The notes under the pieces: model-generated | What the model was told of the DNA's origin: nothing | Database searches by the model: none | Seen by the model: only the letters and a program-made list of their open reading frames with translations | Shown: positions 14,429 to 22,942 of the stretch, one piece after another | How positions within the stretch are numbered: the stretch's first letter is position 1 | Layout: every line of letters starts with the position of its first letter | Assembly: GCA_030605085.1 (NCBI GenBank) | Contig: JAUWBH010000091.1 | Coordinates: 1 to 23,514, forward strand | Origin: Promethearchaeota archaeon | GTDB lineage: Archaea; Asgardarchaeota; Lokiarchaeia; Sigynarchaeales; SOKP01 | Direction of reading: 5' to 3' | DNA length: 23,514 bases | Program-made: the position numbers and the translations under genes

Positions 14429-15277
14429 TTAAATATATAAAGATTTTCGTTTATCATCTGTACTATTTACAACTTGAAACGCATCAAGATCCTTTTCCAA
14501 TTGATCTCTCTTCTTTTTAAGATTTTTAGTTATTGTATCAATATTTTTTAAAGAATATTTATCGTTAATTGGTAAAGTAAACGATTTTTTAATCATATCT
14601 AAAAGAGTTATTGACGCCTTTAAATCAGTTATATCTTCATTAATTATCGCCAAATTATCAGTTTTTGCTAGTAAAACCATTCCTTCAATATTAAACCGTG
14701 CTTTCGCTAAAGTTGGGATTAGACCATTAGCACCTATAATCACTCCCTTTTCAATTTTCTCACATTTATTTTTCATTAAAAAATCTTGGAGCAACTCACG
14801 GTTAGTGGATGTTGCATAAATTTTTGGAACTTTTGAATTAATCTTTTGACTGCTGACTGGATAACCGCCGAGGGAAATTACACATTGAACTCCATATTCA
14901 TTGATTATTTCTGAAAGGATATTAGAAATTCTGTAAATCCCACGTGGTGTCAGGCTCTGCGCATCTGCAGTTATTAAAATGATATCCCTTAATTCATTGG
15001 GATCCTTCCAAAATAGAATTTCTGCTTTAGGCGCAGCTAAAAGACTGTTATCGACTATTGCGCCTGCGGGATAATCGTCAAATATTATTTCTAAATATAA
15101 TTCTGCCTTAAGTTGTCCTATTAACGAATCTATTGCGAATTTACCAATATCTGCGATACCTGGCATCCCCAAAAAACAAATAGGGTCAATAAAATCTCCA
15201 TCTGAAACATGCTTATGCTTTATAATACTTATTCCATCCTTATTTATACTACTATTATTAAGAGATGATGATCTCAT
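14429..15277 (-). CDS. PAC2-family protein (proteasome assembly chaperone-like)
   Basis: A 282-residue protein of the PAC2/COG1938 group, archaeal relatives of the eukaryotic chaperone that helps assemble the proteasome alpha ring. Seen: FLGMPGIADIGKFAIDSLIG (residues about 34-53), FDDYPAGAIVDNSLLAAPKA, the alternating strand/helix core with DIILITADAQSLTPRGIYRI, CVISLGGYPV, and GVIIGANGLIPTLAKAR with GMVLLAKT. The last 70 residues are helical and Lys-rich (NLKKKRDQLEKDLDAF) and may form a coiled coil. No HbYX motif ends the chain (it ends KSLYI), so binding to the 20S core as reported for some archaeal PAC2-like proteins cannot be assumed. It is convergent with rpo12. Confidence 0.85.
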   Translation of the reverse strand: MRSSSLNNSSINKDGISIIKHKHVSDGDFIDPICFLGMPGIADIGKFAIDSLIGQLKAELYLEIIFDDYPAGAIVDNSLLAAPKAEILFWKDPNELRDIILITADAQSLTPRGIYRISNILSEIINEYGVQCVISLGGYPVSSQKINSKVPKIYATSTNRELLQDFLMKNKCEKIEKGVIIGANGLIPTLAKARFNIEGMVLLAKTDNLAIINEDITDLKASITLLDMIKKSFTLPINDKYSLKNIDTITKNLKKKRDQLEKDLDAFQVVNSTDDKRKSLYI

Positions 15278-15452
15278 AAAAAAAGATAATTTCTTTCCTC
15301 ATAAAAAATAGTATGTTATCTGAGTAGGCACAAGAAGTAATGATTTATATATTTCAAAAGGAATACTTAGATAATATTGACAATGATTGATAATAATGAT
15401 ATCTACAGAATATGATAAATACAACAAAATTGAAGTATTATAACATCTAACC
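15278..15452. promoter_or_regulatory. Divergent promoter region (PAC2-like / YkgJ-like)
   Basis: 175 AT-rich bases between the starts of a leftward and a rightward gene. It must contain both promoters. No clear operator is seen. Confidence 0.4.
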
Positions 15453-16061
15453 ATGACATGCTTAAACTATAAATGTTTGAAATGTGGTAATTGCTGTTAC
15501 GATGTCCCAAGGACCGTAGACATTCCCGCATATAAAAGAATACCTCTCTATCCTGAGGAGGCTGAAGTGTTAATTGAAATTGCAAAGAAAAATGGAATTG
15601 ATTTTAAAGTTATAGAAGACTTGGTTTTTCTTGATAAGAAAAATAAAAAGATTCTCGTGGTAACCTACCGAATTCGATTGGATAACGAAAATAAATGTTG
15701 CCCTTTTTATAACTCTAAAATTGGTTGTATGGTTCACGAAGTAAAACCTTTATCATGTCAAGCTTATCCATTATCGTTAAAACGTATAGATGCTTTTAAT
15801 TTTGAAATTAGTATTGATTCGTTATGTAATTTTGTGATTCAGAATTATGAGGAATTGAAGAATTCTGACTTAAATAAGATAAAACAAATTTTTAAACAAG
15901 AATACCCAAAAGCATTAAATCATTTAAATAAAAACAAAAAAATAATGCTAGAGATCAGGAAATTAGAATACGAGAAAAAAATTGAGATCTATCGAGAAGT
16001 AAAGATTATAGAGTTCAATAATTTTTTAAAAGATTGGGAAAGAGAGGAGTTAATTGTATGA
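15453..16061 (+). CDS. YkgJ-like cysteine-cluster protein
   Basis: A 202-residue protein with the CxxCxxCC-type cluster CLKCGNCCYDV at residues 8-18 and a second cysteine group CCPFYNSKIGCMVHEVKPLSCQ, then AYP, near residues 90-112. This is the pattern of the YkgJ family, thought to bind a metal or iron-sulfur cluster, though no member has a firm function known to me. The C-terminal third is helical and charged. Its stop overlaps the start of the ThiI-like gene (ATGA at 16058-16061), so the two are translationally coupled and may act together, for example as an electron or sulfur partner; that link is inference. It starts at ATG 15453. Confidence 0.8.
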   Translation: MTCLNYKCLKCGNCCYDVPRTVDIPAYKRIPLYPEEAEVLIEIAKKNGIDFKVIEDLVFLDKKNKKILVVTYRIRLDNENKCCPFYNSKIGCMVHEVKPLSCQAYPLSLKRIDAFNFEISIDSLCNFVIQNYEELKNSDLNKIKQIFKQEYPKALNHLNKNKKIMLEIRKLEYEKKIEIYREVKIIEFNNFLKDWEREELIV

Positions 16062-16693
16062 AAAATTTTTTATCATTGCTTTCGGGAGGATTAGACAGTC
16101 CAGTCGCTGCTTACTTAATGATTAAAAATGGCTTTAATCCGATTTTTCTCTCATATTTAACTTCAGACGATAATAACCATTCTATGAAAAAAAAAATTGT
16201 TAACATAGTCCAAATCTTATCTAAATTCGTAGATAATAAAGTTAAATTATACTTTATAAATCACGATCCTAATTTAGAGACATTTAAAGGAAGATGTGCT
16301 AGAAAATTGACTTGCGTATTATGCAAAAGGTTAATGATACGAATAGCAAAACAAATTGGTCAAATTGAAAATACAAATCTTATCGTTACAGGTGATATTT
16401 TAGGAGAACAAGCTAGCCAAACTATCAGCAATCTATTCGCTTATAATGATTTAGTTCAAGATGTGGTTTTAATAAGACCACTTATTGGATGGGACAAACT
16501 CGATGTCATAAAGTTAAACGAAAAGATTGGATTGTATGAGATATGCTCTAAAAGTTCGGCAGGTTGTCAATATAATCCTCAATATCCTGAAACACATGCT
16601 AAACCAAAAGAAGTAATAGATGCGGAATCTCGAATAATTATTAATAATTTAGTTGAATTGGCTCTTAAAAATGTCGAAATTTTAATCCTCTAA
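16058..16693 (+). CDS. Stand-alone ThiI-like PP-loop sulfurtransferase
   Basis: A 211-residue ATP-pyrophosphatase-type domain resembling the C-terminal half of ThiI, which makes 4-thiouridine in tRNA (and contributes to thiazole synthesis in some bacteria). The PP-loop is LLSGGLDSPVAAYLMIKNG at residues 5-24, with CVLCKRLM (CxxC), VTGDILGEQASQTISNL and VLIRPLIGWDKLDVI following. The N-terminal NFLD and THUMP domains are absent, so tRNA binding must come from elsewhere or the substrate differs. I chose ATG 16058, preceded by GAGAGGAG; a TTG at 16034 is possible. The 3' end overlaps the SWIM gene on the opposite strand by 12 bases. Confidence 0.85.
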   Translation: MKNFLSLLSGGLDSPVAAYLMIKNGFNPIFLSYLTSDDNNHSMKKKIVNIVQILSKFVDNKVKLYFINHDPNLETFKGRCARKLTCVLCKRLMIRIAKQIGQIENTNLIVTGDILGEQASQTISNLFAYNDLVQDVVLIRPLIGWDKLDVIKLNEKIGLYEICSKSSAGCQYNPQYPETHAKPKEVIDAESRIIINNLVELALKNVEILIL

Positions 16694-17080
16694 TTTTAAA
16701 TCACTTACAAAACCTCTAAATTTACGGTCTTCCAATTTCCTTTCTTGAAAATTATTTAAAGCTTCACAAATAACTTGGGCTAAAATATGTTTACAAAAAT
16801 TCCTTTTTTTTTTAATTACAACGCTATTATAAAAATCGTGGCAGCCACAATATAATTTAGGATATATTAAATATTCATTATTTTCTCCCATTGCAATCCA
16901 AACAATTCTATTTGATGGCTGACAAATATATTTTGTAATTCCTCTCTTTATAACCTCTAAAACATCAGGAGATTTATTAGGAAAAATAGATTCTAAATAC
17001 TTAACTAAATCTTCGTCAATTAAACCCTTCTTTTTAATTATTGAGTAAACTTCTGATAATAAATCTTTTGACGATTGCAT
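16682..17080 (-). CDS. SWIM zinc-finger protein (Sws1/ZSWIM7-like)
   Basis: A 132-residue protein whose middle carries the SWIM signature C-x-C...C-x-H: YCGCHDFYNSVV (residues about 77-88), then KRNFCKHILAQVICEAL. The size and the position of the finger resemble Sws1/ZSWIM7, the Rad51-paralogue partner that helps homologous recombination in eukaryotes; archaeal relatives are linked with RadA paralogues. No RadA gene is in this window. SWIM fingers also occur in other proteins, so the recombination role is an inference. It starts at ATG 17080; the region to the divergent glycosyltransferase is only 44 bases. Confidence 0.7.
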   Translation of the reverse strand: MQSSKDLLSEVYSIIKKKGLIDEDLVKYLESIFPNKSPDVLEVIKRGITKYICQPSNRIVWIAMGENNEYLIYPKLYCGCHDFYNSVVIKKKRNFCKHILAQVICEALNNFQERKLEDRKFRGFVSDLKLED

Positions 17081-17124
17081 TCTATTATATATTATAGGTC
17101 ATAAATAAAAAGGATCATCTTAAT

Positions 17125-18441
17125 TTGTACAAAATTTTATATCTTCCTACAAGGTATTTTCCATCAATATCTGGTGCTGAATTTTATCTCCAAAGAATGG
17201 CAGAGATATTAAGCTCCAAATACGATTATGAAATAGATATTTTTTGTTCTAACGCAATTGACTTCAAAGCATTAAGAGATTCTGAAGGAAAATCAATAAA
17301 ATCTAACGATAAGTATTTTAAAAGAGTAAATAATCTAATTATTAACAGGATTCCGATAGATTATGAAAAATCTTTGGAACAAAAAATAAATTATATAAAA
17401 AGTATAAATGCTTTTAAATCATTAAACTTATCCGATGACTGCTTAAAAGAATTGTTAAAAAATGGTCCTTATTTGAAAGATCTCATTGAAGATTTCTTAA
17501 AATGTGAAAAAATACATTATAGTATTATCCATACAACGTTTTTTCCATATTTTAATTTAGTTATTGCCCTTATTTTAGGAAAATTATTTAAAGTTTCTGT
17601 TATTATTACTCCCTTTTACCATTTTTCAAATCCCAGATATGGAAAAACGGCATCAACTGAAATATTAGCAAAATTTGATAAAATAATAGCTTGTACATAT
17701 CTTGAAAAAAGTTTTTTAATTAATAATTTAAAAATTTCAGAGGAAAAGATTAAAGTTATTCCAATGGGAGTTGACTTTGAAATATTTGATGGCATACATA
17801 AAACAAAATTTATAAATTTTTATTTTAAAAAGAAATTTTTTAAGAAAAACGAAAAAAAATTTAAAATGGTGTTATATTGCGGGTATAAAAATTATGAAAA
17901 AGGCTCAATTTCAATTTTAAAAGCAATTCCTTATATTATAGAAAAAATTAAAAAAGTCTATTTTGTATTTATTGGTCCACCAACAATAGCTTTTAATAGG
18001 GAATTATCTAAAATTCAAAAACTCAAAAACACAAGAATTATTAATTTTACGCCAGATAATTTAACTGGCTACTACGATAAAAAAAAATTAACAGCATTCG
18101 AAGAAGCCGATATTTATCTCATGCCAAGTCGCTCTGATGCGTTTGGTATTGCCTTCCTGGAAGCCTGGGCATCTGGAAAACCGGTAATTGGAGCGAATAT
18201 TGGTGCTACACCTGAAGTAATAAGTGATAATATTGATGGACTGTTGGTAGAATTTGATAATCCTGAAGATATTGCAGAAAAAGTAGTAAAACTTTTGAAA
18301 AAAAAGAGATTAAGAAAAAAATTAGGTTCAGCAGGTCAATATAGAGTTAAAAATTATAACACTTGGGATCTCATTGCTAAAAATACTCATATCTTATATC
18401 AAAATATAGTAGATATTGACAACAAGAAAAGTGAAAATTAA
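17125..18441 (+). CDS. GT4-family glycosyltransferase
   Basis: A 438-residue retaining glycosyltransferase with the GT-B fold. The N-terminal domain begins ILYLPTRYFPSISGAEFYLQ, with the Gly-Ala-Glu loop typical of GT4. The C-terminal domain has KVIPMGVDFEIF, VLYCGYKNYEKGS, VFIGPP, and the nucleotide-sugar motif SRSDAFGIAFLEAWASGKPV (E-x7-E type) then GANIGATPEVISDNIDGLLV. No signal peptide or membrane helix is evident, so it acts at the cytoplasmic face. The start is TTG 17125 after a GGAT. Its TAA overlaps the ATG of the next, broken, frame (TAATG), which indicates an operon with the decarboxylase-like gene. Donor and acceptor are unknown. Confidence 0.88.
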   Translation: MYKILYLPTRYFPSISGAEFYLQRMAEILSSKYDYEIDIFCSNAIDFKALRDSEGKSIKSNDKYFKRVNNLIINRIPIDYEKSLEQKINYIKSINAFKSLNLSDDCLKELLKNGPYLKDLIEDFLKCEKIHYSIIHTTFFPYFNLVIALILGKLFKVSVIITPFYHFSNPRYGKTASTEILAKFDKIIACTYLEKSFLINNLKISEEKIKVIPMGVDFEIFDGIHKTKFINFYFKKKFFKKNEKKFKMVLYCGYKNYEKGSISILKAIPYIIEKIKKVYFVFIGPPTIAFNRELSKIQKLKNTRIINFTPDNLTGYYDKKKLTAFEEADIYLMPSRSDAFGIAFLEAWASGKPVIGANIGATPEVISDNIDGLLVEFDNPEDIAEKVVKLLKKKRLRKKLGSAGQYRVKNYNTWDLIAKNTHILYQNIVDIDNKKSEN

Positions 18442-18830
18442 TGAAAAAAATCGCTGGAAATCCCTATCTAACAAAAGAAAAAGATATTATTTTAATCGAT
18501 TCCATCCAATTTGACAAAATTTTAAAATAATATGCCACACCTATTATGATTTTCTTAGAAAACAAAATTAGAGACAATATTAAAACATTTAAGGATATAT
18601 TTAGTTCTGTGTTTAAAAATTTTAAATTTTATTATTCATTTAAAGCAAATTTTCTCCCTAAAGTCTGTGAGGTTGTATGTTCCGAAGGAATAGGAGCAGA
18701 AATTATAGGATTACCAGAACTGAAATTAGCTTTAAGAATTGGCTTTCCAGCGGAAAAAATTATTATAGGTGTTCCTTATTTGTGCGATACTAATTTACTA
18801 GAAGAATATATCCACATTATCAAACTTTAA
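18441..18830 (+). pseudogene. Broken, truncated copy of the decarboxylase-like gene
   Basis: From ATG 18441 the frame reads MKKIAGNPYLTKEK and continues to a TAA at 18528-18530. The same frame goes on with ATPIMIFLENKIRDNIKTFK, FYYSFKANFLPKVCEVV, GIGAEIIGLPELKLALRIGF and IIIGVPYL to a stop at 18828. Every segment lines up with the first 120 or so residues of the next gene at 18855, so this is a tandem duplicate with one nonsense codon (aligned with a Lys of the intact copy) that lost its 3' two thirds. It still has a tidy TAATG junction to the glycosyltransferase, so it may be the original position of the gene. Confidence 0.85.
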
Positions 18831-18854
18831 TTAATAAACATAATTGATATCTCC

Positions 18855-20075
18855 ATGAAGAAGCTAGCAGGAAATCCTTATTTAAAAAAAGAAAATAATA
18901 AAATTTTGATTGATTTAGTTCCCATCGATGAATTTTTAAAAAAATCTCAAACTCCCATAATGGTATTTTTAGAGAACAGGATTAGAGATAATATTAATAC
19001 TTTTAAAAATGTTTTTAGCTCTGTATTTAAAAATTTCTCATGCTATTATTCTTTTAAAGCAAATTATCTCCCTGAAATTTGTAATATTGTATCTTCTGAG
19101 GGAATTGGTGCTGCAGTTGTAGGATTACCAGAACTTATATTAGCTTTAAAAATAGGTTTCCATCCTAGTAAAATTTTAGTAGGGGGTCCTTATTTGCCAA
19201 ATGAACTCATTGAACGAAGTATTCAAAATCAAGTAAAAGAAATCATCGTCTATAATGTAAATGATTTGAATAAAATTAATATAGTAGCTAAAAAATATAA
19301 TCACATTCAAGATATTTGTATAAGAGTGAATTCTCAAAAATATAATAGTAAATTAGGAATCATATTAAATAAAGAAAACTTATCTAAGTTAAAAAATAAG
19401 ATTAATAATTGTCATCATATTAAAGTTAATACAATATTATCCCATTATACAACTCAAATGAATAATTCTGAACAATTCAAAAAAAACATAAAAGCTATTG
19501 TCGAAAATTTAAAAAATTTAATAAAAATTGGGATTGATGTTAAGAAAATAAACCTTGGTAGAGGATTTCCTGAAGCAACTGTAATGACTCAAAAACAGTT
19601 AAAAAATATTGCTCTCGATATAAAAAAAACTTTCGAAGAATTCAATACCTTTTATAATTCTATATATTTTGAACCTGGTCGATATTTTGTTGGAGATGCT
19701 GGGTTATTTATAACAGAAATTATTAAAGTTAGTAGTGATCGTTGGGTCTTTTTAAATATTGGAAATCATATATGTCCGAGATTTGCTAAATGTTCTTTAA
19801 GATTTTACAATATATCTCAGATCGACAAAGCTCATAAATATAAAATGTCATTTTTAGGAATCCTTCCTACTGATCAGGATGTGTTAGTCAAAGATTATTT
19901 TTTTACTAAAAATTTAAATGAAGGAGATAAAGTTATGGTAACCAATGTTGGAGCGTATACATTGACATTTTCCAATCGTTTCCCTTATGCTTTACCTAAA
20001 ATCTTTTTTGTAAAGGATAATAGTTTTAAACTTGTTTTTAATCCGTCCATTAATCACGATTTTTCTATTAATTGA
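18855..20075 (+). CDS. PLP-dependent fold-III decarboxylase-like protein
   Basis: A 406-residue protein related to diaminopimelate, ornithine and carboxynorspermidine decarboxylases. Seen: the PLP-lysine strand YYSFKANYLPEI (Lys about residue 70), GIGAAVVGLPELILAL, ILSHYTTQM, the phosphate-binding INLGRGFPEA, FEPGRYFVGDAGLF, and the C-terminal VGAYTLTFSNRF. The expected C-D-x-x-D active-site motif is replaced by ILPTDQDVL, where Thr stands for the catalytic Cys and Asp-x-x-Asp is only partly kept. The substrate is therefore uncertain and may not be diaminopimelate. It follows a glycosyltransferase and its own broken copy. Possible roles are sugar or lipid-linked amino-acid modification, or polyamine chemistry; none is shown. 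Confidence 0.82.
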   Translation: MKKLAGNPYLKKENNKILIDLVPIDEFLKKSQTPIMVFLENRIRDNINTFKNVFSSVFKNFSCYYSFKANYLPEICNIVSSEGIGAAVVGLPELILALKIGFHPSKILVGGPYLPNELIERSIQNQVKEIIVYNVNDLNKINIVAKKYNHIQDICIRVNSQKYNSKLGIILNKENLSKLKNKINNCHHIKVNTILSHYTTQMNNSEQFKKNIKAIVENLKNLIKIGIDVKKINLGRGFPEATVMTQKQLKNIALDIKKTFEEFNTFYNSIYFEPGRYFVGDAGLFITEIIKVSSDRWVFLNIGNHICPRFAKCSLRFYNISQIDKAHKYKMSFLGILPTDQDVLVKDYFFTKNLNEGDKVMVTNVGAYTLTFSNRFPYALPKIFFVKDNSFKLVFNPSINHDFSIN

Positions 20076-20111
20076 AGGAGTGAAAAATTTTAAAAAATAG
20101 CTACTAAAAGA

Positions 20112-20127
20112 TGATATCCGGATATCA
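20112..20127. promoter_or_regulatory. 16-bp perfect palindrome upstream of ftsZ
   Basis: TGATATCCGGATATCA is fully self-complementary, lies 75 bases before the ftsZ ATG and about 34 bases upstream of a TATA-like box. It is GC-containing in an AT-rich region, so chance is unlikely. A dimeric regulator site is the simplest idea; without a loop it would not make a good RNA hairpin. Confidence 0.5.
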
Positions 20128-20160
20128 CATAAGTTCTAATTCTTGTTTGGCTCTTTATCA

Positions 20161-20169
20161 TTATAAATA
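20161..20169 (+). promoter_or_regulatory. Candidate ftsZ TATA box
   Basis: TTATAAATA is centred about 38 bases upstream of the ATG at 20203, giving a predicted start site near 20190 and a short leader. Inferred from position and the archaeal TATA consensus. Confidence 0.45.
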
Positions 20170-20202
20170 ACATTGAGTTAAACTAAAATGTGATTTAAAA
20201 AT

Positions 20203-21312
20203 ATGGAGTCATTTATTAGAAATGCGAGAAATAGAGTGATTAATAGACCAGATCGTGAAAATATAGGTTATGCTAACATTAAAATAATTGGTTGCGGGGG
20301 TGCTGGAAATAATACTATTGATCGATTGATGAAAATCGGTATTGATGGGGCTAAATGTATTGCTATAAATACTGATCGACAACACCTTGATATGATTGAT
20401 GCTCATATAAAAATATTAATCGGAGAAAATTTAACAAGAGGACTTGGTGCTGGAGGGGACCCAGAAATAGGAAAAGCGGCGGCTGAAGAATCTAGAGAAG
20501 ACCTAACTAAAGTTTTAAGAGAATCAGATTTAGTGTTTATTACTTGTGGGGAAGGTGGTGGAACTGGAACAGGGAGTGCACCAATAGTTGCTGAAATTGC
20601 AAAACTTGAAGGCTCAATAGTGGTTGGAGTAGTAACGATTCCTTTTAAAACCGAAGTTGGACGTATTGAAAAAGCGAAAGAAGGATTAAATCATTTAAAA
20701 CAATTCGCTGACACATTAGTAGTAATTGATAATAATAGGTTATTAGATATTGCTCCGGATCTTCCGATCGTAGAAGCTTTTAGTGTTGCTGACGAAGTTT
20801 TAGCAAGTATGGTAAAAGGAATTACTGAAACGATTTCTTTGCCCTCTTTAATTAATCTGGATTTTGCAGATGTAAGGACTATATTAAGTACAGGAGGAGT
20901 AGCAATTGTTGGTGTTGGAGAATCAAATGGAAAAGAAAATCGAGTAGAAGAAGCGATAAGTGATGCTCTTAATTTGCCTTTACTTGATGTGAATATTGAT
21001 GGCGCTAAAGGAGCGTTAATTCATGTTTGTGGTGGAAATGATATGACCTTAGCTGAAGCGAACTCAGTTGCACAAAAGATATACGAAAAAATGGATGTAA
21101 ATGGTTCTATGGTAATATGGGGGGCAAGAGTCAGTGATGAATTTAACGGTTATTTAAGAGTAATGCTTTTAATAACTGGAATTAAATCACCTCAAATTTT
21201 CGGTAATGAATCAAGAAATTCTTCGATTTTTGATTCAAATGTAAAACAAAGATTAAATACTAGAAAGTTATCAGATGATATTTTTAATATCGGTGAAATA
21301 GCGTTTGATTAA
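20203..21312 (+). CDS. ftsZ: Cell division protein FtsZ
   Basis: Tubulin-like GTPase that polymerises into the division ring. Seen: [17 protein letters not shown] (residues about 26-42), [14 protein letters not shown], the tubulin signature [20 protein letters not shown] near 115, [20 protein letters not shown], the T7 synergy loop in [13 protein letters not shown], and the C-terminal domain [12 protein letters not shown]. The short tail ([10 protein letters not shown]) lacks any clear bacterial-type FtsA/ZipA-binding peptide. The stretch NTDRQHL favours the FtsZ1 class of archaeal paralogues; a second FtsZ may exist elsewhere. It is a single gene with its own promoter region, convergent with pno1. 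Confidence 0.96.
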   Translation: MESFIRNARNRVINRPDRENIGYANIKIIGCGGAGNNTIDRLMKIGIDGAKCIAINTDRQHLDMIDAHIKILIGENLTRGLGAGGDPEIGKAAAEESREDLTKVLRESDLVFITCGEGGGTGTGSAPIVAEIAKLEGSIVVGVVTIPFKTEVGRIEKAKEGLNHLKQFADTLVVIDNNRLLDIAPDLPIVEAFSVADEVLASMVKGITETISLPSLINLDFADVRTILSTGGVAIVGVGESNGKENRVEEAISDALNLPLLDVNIDGAKGALIHVCGGNDMTLAEANSVAQKIYEKMDVNGSMVIWGARVSDEFNGYLRVMLLITGIKSPQIFGNESRNSSIFDSNVKQRLNTRKLSDDIFNIGEIAFD

Positions 21313-21447
21313 ATCTTATTTTCTTCTCTTTTCGTGAATTTTTCCAACAAATGTTTTTTAGGTTCATATAAATCTAACTTTTATTAATCTATATGGAATA
21401 TACTTTCCATTCAAACAAATTTCTTAATCGATTTAAAAAAGATGTCG

Positions 21448-22005
21448 TTAGAATTCGGGCTTATATAATTGGCGGAATTTTTCTTTCTTTTTCTCGTTGT
21501 ATTTATTCTCCAAGAATTTCAATACACTATGATGAGGCATTCCATTTATTATCATACTTACAGCCTTTCTGGCAATTTGTAAATTTTCGTAATCCGATAT
21601 GATTGAAACGGTTTTACCATATACAGAGATAAAACATTCAGCATATCTTTCAATGGCTTTACGCATTTCACCCTTTCTGCCAATAATACGTCCTTTAATC
21701 CTTTTAATTCTCTTATCAGATTTTCCTAAAATCGACATAAGATTAAAGATCTCAAGCTCATAATCACTTTCTAATAATTTCATAGCTTTTATTGGATTAA
21801 ATCCTCTATTTATAGCGTTAATCACTTTTTGGGCAATAAAAATGTTTAGTGGATTGTAATTAGAATCGTTTAATAAGGGTTTTACTTCACATTCTCCTGT
21901 TTTACTGTCTATATCAATTTTAACTCCAAAAGTTCTCTCAATTTCTTCCTTTGTTTGACCGCTTTTCCCAATTATCACAGCAATCCTTTTTTTGCCAATT
22001 TTCAT
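21448..22005 (-). CDS. KH-domain ribosome maturation protein Pno1/Dim2 (KRR1-like)
   Basis: A 185-residue two-KH protein. The first, degenerate KH has RIAVIIGKSGQTKEEIE; between the KH domains are VINAINRGFNPIKAMKLLES and DYELEIFNLM. The second KH has KRIKGRIIGRKGEMRKAIER, with YAECFISVYGKTVSII, and the end reads AVSMIINGMPHHSVLKFLEN. All these match archaeal Pno1/Dim2, which helps 16S rRNA 3'-end maturation in the small subunit. It is the last gene of the leftward cluster nmd3-rio1-pno1, 88 bases after rio1. Archaeal genomes often join rio1 and this gene. Confidence 0.92.
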   Translation of the reverse strand: MKIGKKRIAVIIGKSGQTKEEIERTFGVKIDIDSKTGECEVKPLLNDSNYNPLNIFIAQKVINAINRGFNPIKAMKLLESDYELEIFNLMSILGKSDKRIKRIKGRIIGRKGEMRKAIERYAECFISVYGKTVSIISDYENLQIARKAVSMIINGMPHHSVLKFLENKYNEKKKEKFRQLYKPEF

Positions 22006-22093
22006 AGTTCCGCTTAAGTGATTTATATTACTGTAAATTTTGATTTATATTTTTTAAAGAATGGAGTTTATTTGACTTTTATGTTTTTATAAA

Positions 22094-22942
22094 TTATCTC
22101 TCTTTTTCAATGACTTTGTAATAAAATCTTTTAGGATCTGGCAATTCTAATCCTTGTTTATCAAAATAATTAAATATATTTTTAATATCCCTTACCAAAT
22201 AGATTTCAGCTTTAGGATGTTGAATTGAAACTGCTTGAGAAATGTCAATTACGACAGGCTTTTGATTATGATATAAAATATTAAATTCAGACAAATCACC
22301 ATGAACTAATTTAGCTTTTTGATATAAATTCTTTATAAAAACCATAATATCTTCTAATAATTTATCTAAATTCAGGGGATTTTTTATATTTTTTAATTTG
22401 GGAGCGGGAATAGGTCCAAATCCGATATATTCCATTATTAAAATATTCTTTTTGATATATATAGGTTCAGGAACGTTCAAACCAACCTTACGCGCTCTTT
22501 TTAAATTCTTAAATTCTTTTCCCGCCCATAAAAAAATAATTTTAGAGATGTTATGCGGAATTTTTTTAAATCTTGGATCTCCTGTAATATAATTCTTCAT
22601 CCATTTTGAAGTGTTTCTATCAATTTTATAAATTTTTATTGCTACCTCTTTTCCTTCCTGATCATAAGCAAGATAAACATTCGCCTCTTTTCCTGCGGAA
22701 ATTATTCCCTCAATTTTATCTAAAGGACCATTTACTAACAATTTACTTAGTTGAAAAACAGTTCTCTCATCAAATACGGATTCAAAAGCCGCTCTTTTTT
22801 TTGATTGATCAATCTTCTTTATTCTTTTGTAATCAATATTCTTTTTTTCTAATTTATCAATGTCAGAATTTATTTTTTTATTTAAGTTATCTTTCAAGAA
22901 ATCGTCAATTTCTTCATCTAATTCTTTATTATTATTTTCCAA
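22094..22942 (-). CDS. rio1: Rio1 atypical protein kinase/ATPase
   Basis: Rio1 drives a late step of small ribosomal subunit maturation. Seen: the STGKEANVY-type loop as GIISAGKEANVYLAYDQEG (residues about 79-97), the ATP-binding Lys in VAIKIYK, YITGDPRFKKI, the hinge ILIMEYIG, the catalytic loop LVHGDLSEFNILYH (Asp and Asn) and the metal-binding Asp in VVIDISQAV, followed by VRDIKNIFNYF. Length 282 is normal for archaea; the N-terminal 55 residues are charged and helical. The start is TTG 22942, directly after the stop of the nmd3-like gene and preceded by a strong GGAGGAGG, which supports TTG as the real start and translational coupling. Confidence 0.96.
   Translation of the reverse strand: MENNNKELDEEIDDFLKDNLNKKINSDIDKLEKKNIDYKRIKKIDQSKKRAAFESVFDERTVFQLSKLLVNGPLDKIEGIISAGKEANVYLAYDQEGKEVAIKIYKIDRNTSKWMKNYITGDPRFKKIPHNISKIIFLWAGKEFKNLKRARKVGLNVPEPIYIKKNILIMEYIGFGPIPAPKLKNIKNPLNLDKLLEDIMVFIKNLYQKAKLVHGDLSEFNILYHNQKPVVIDISQAVSIQHPKAEIYLVRDIKNIFNYFDKQGLELPDPKRFYYKVIEKER

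Noticed and set aside
20112..20127. Terminator hairpin for the decarboxylase-like gene
   Set aside because: The palindrome has no loop and no T-tract follows it.
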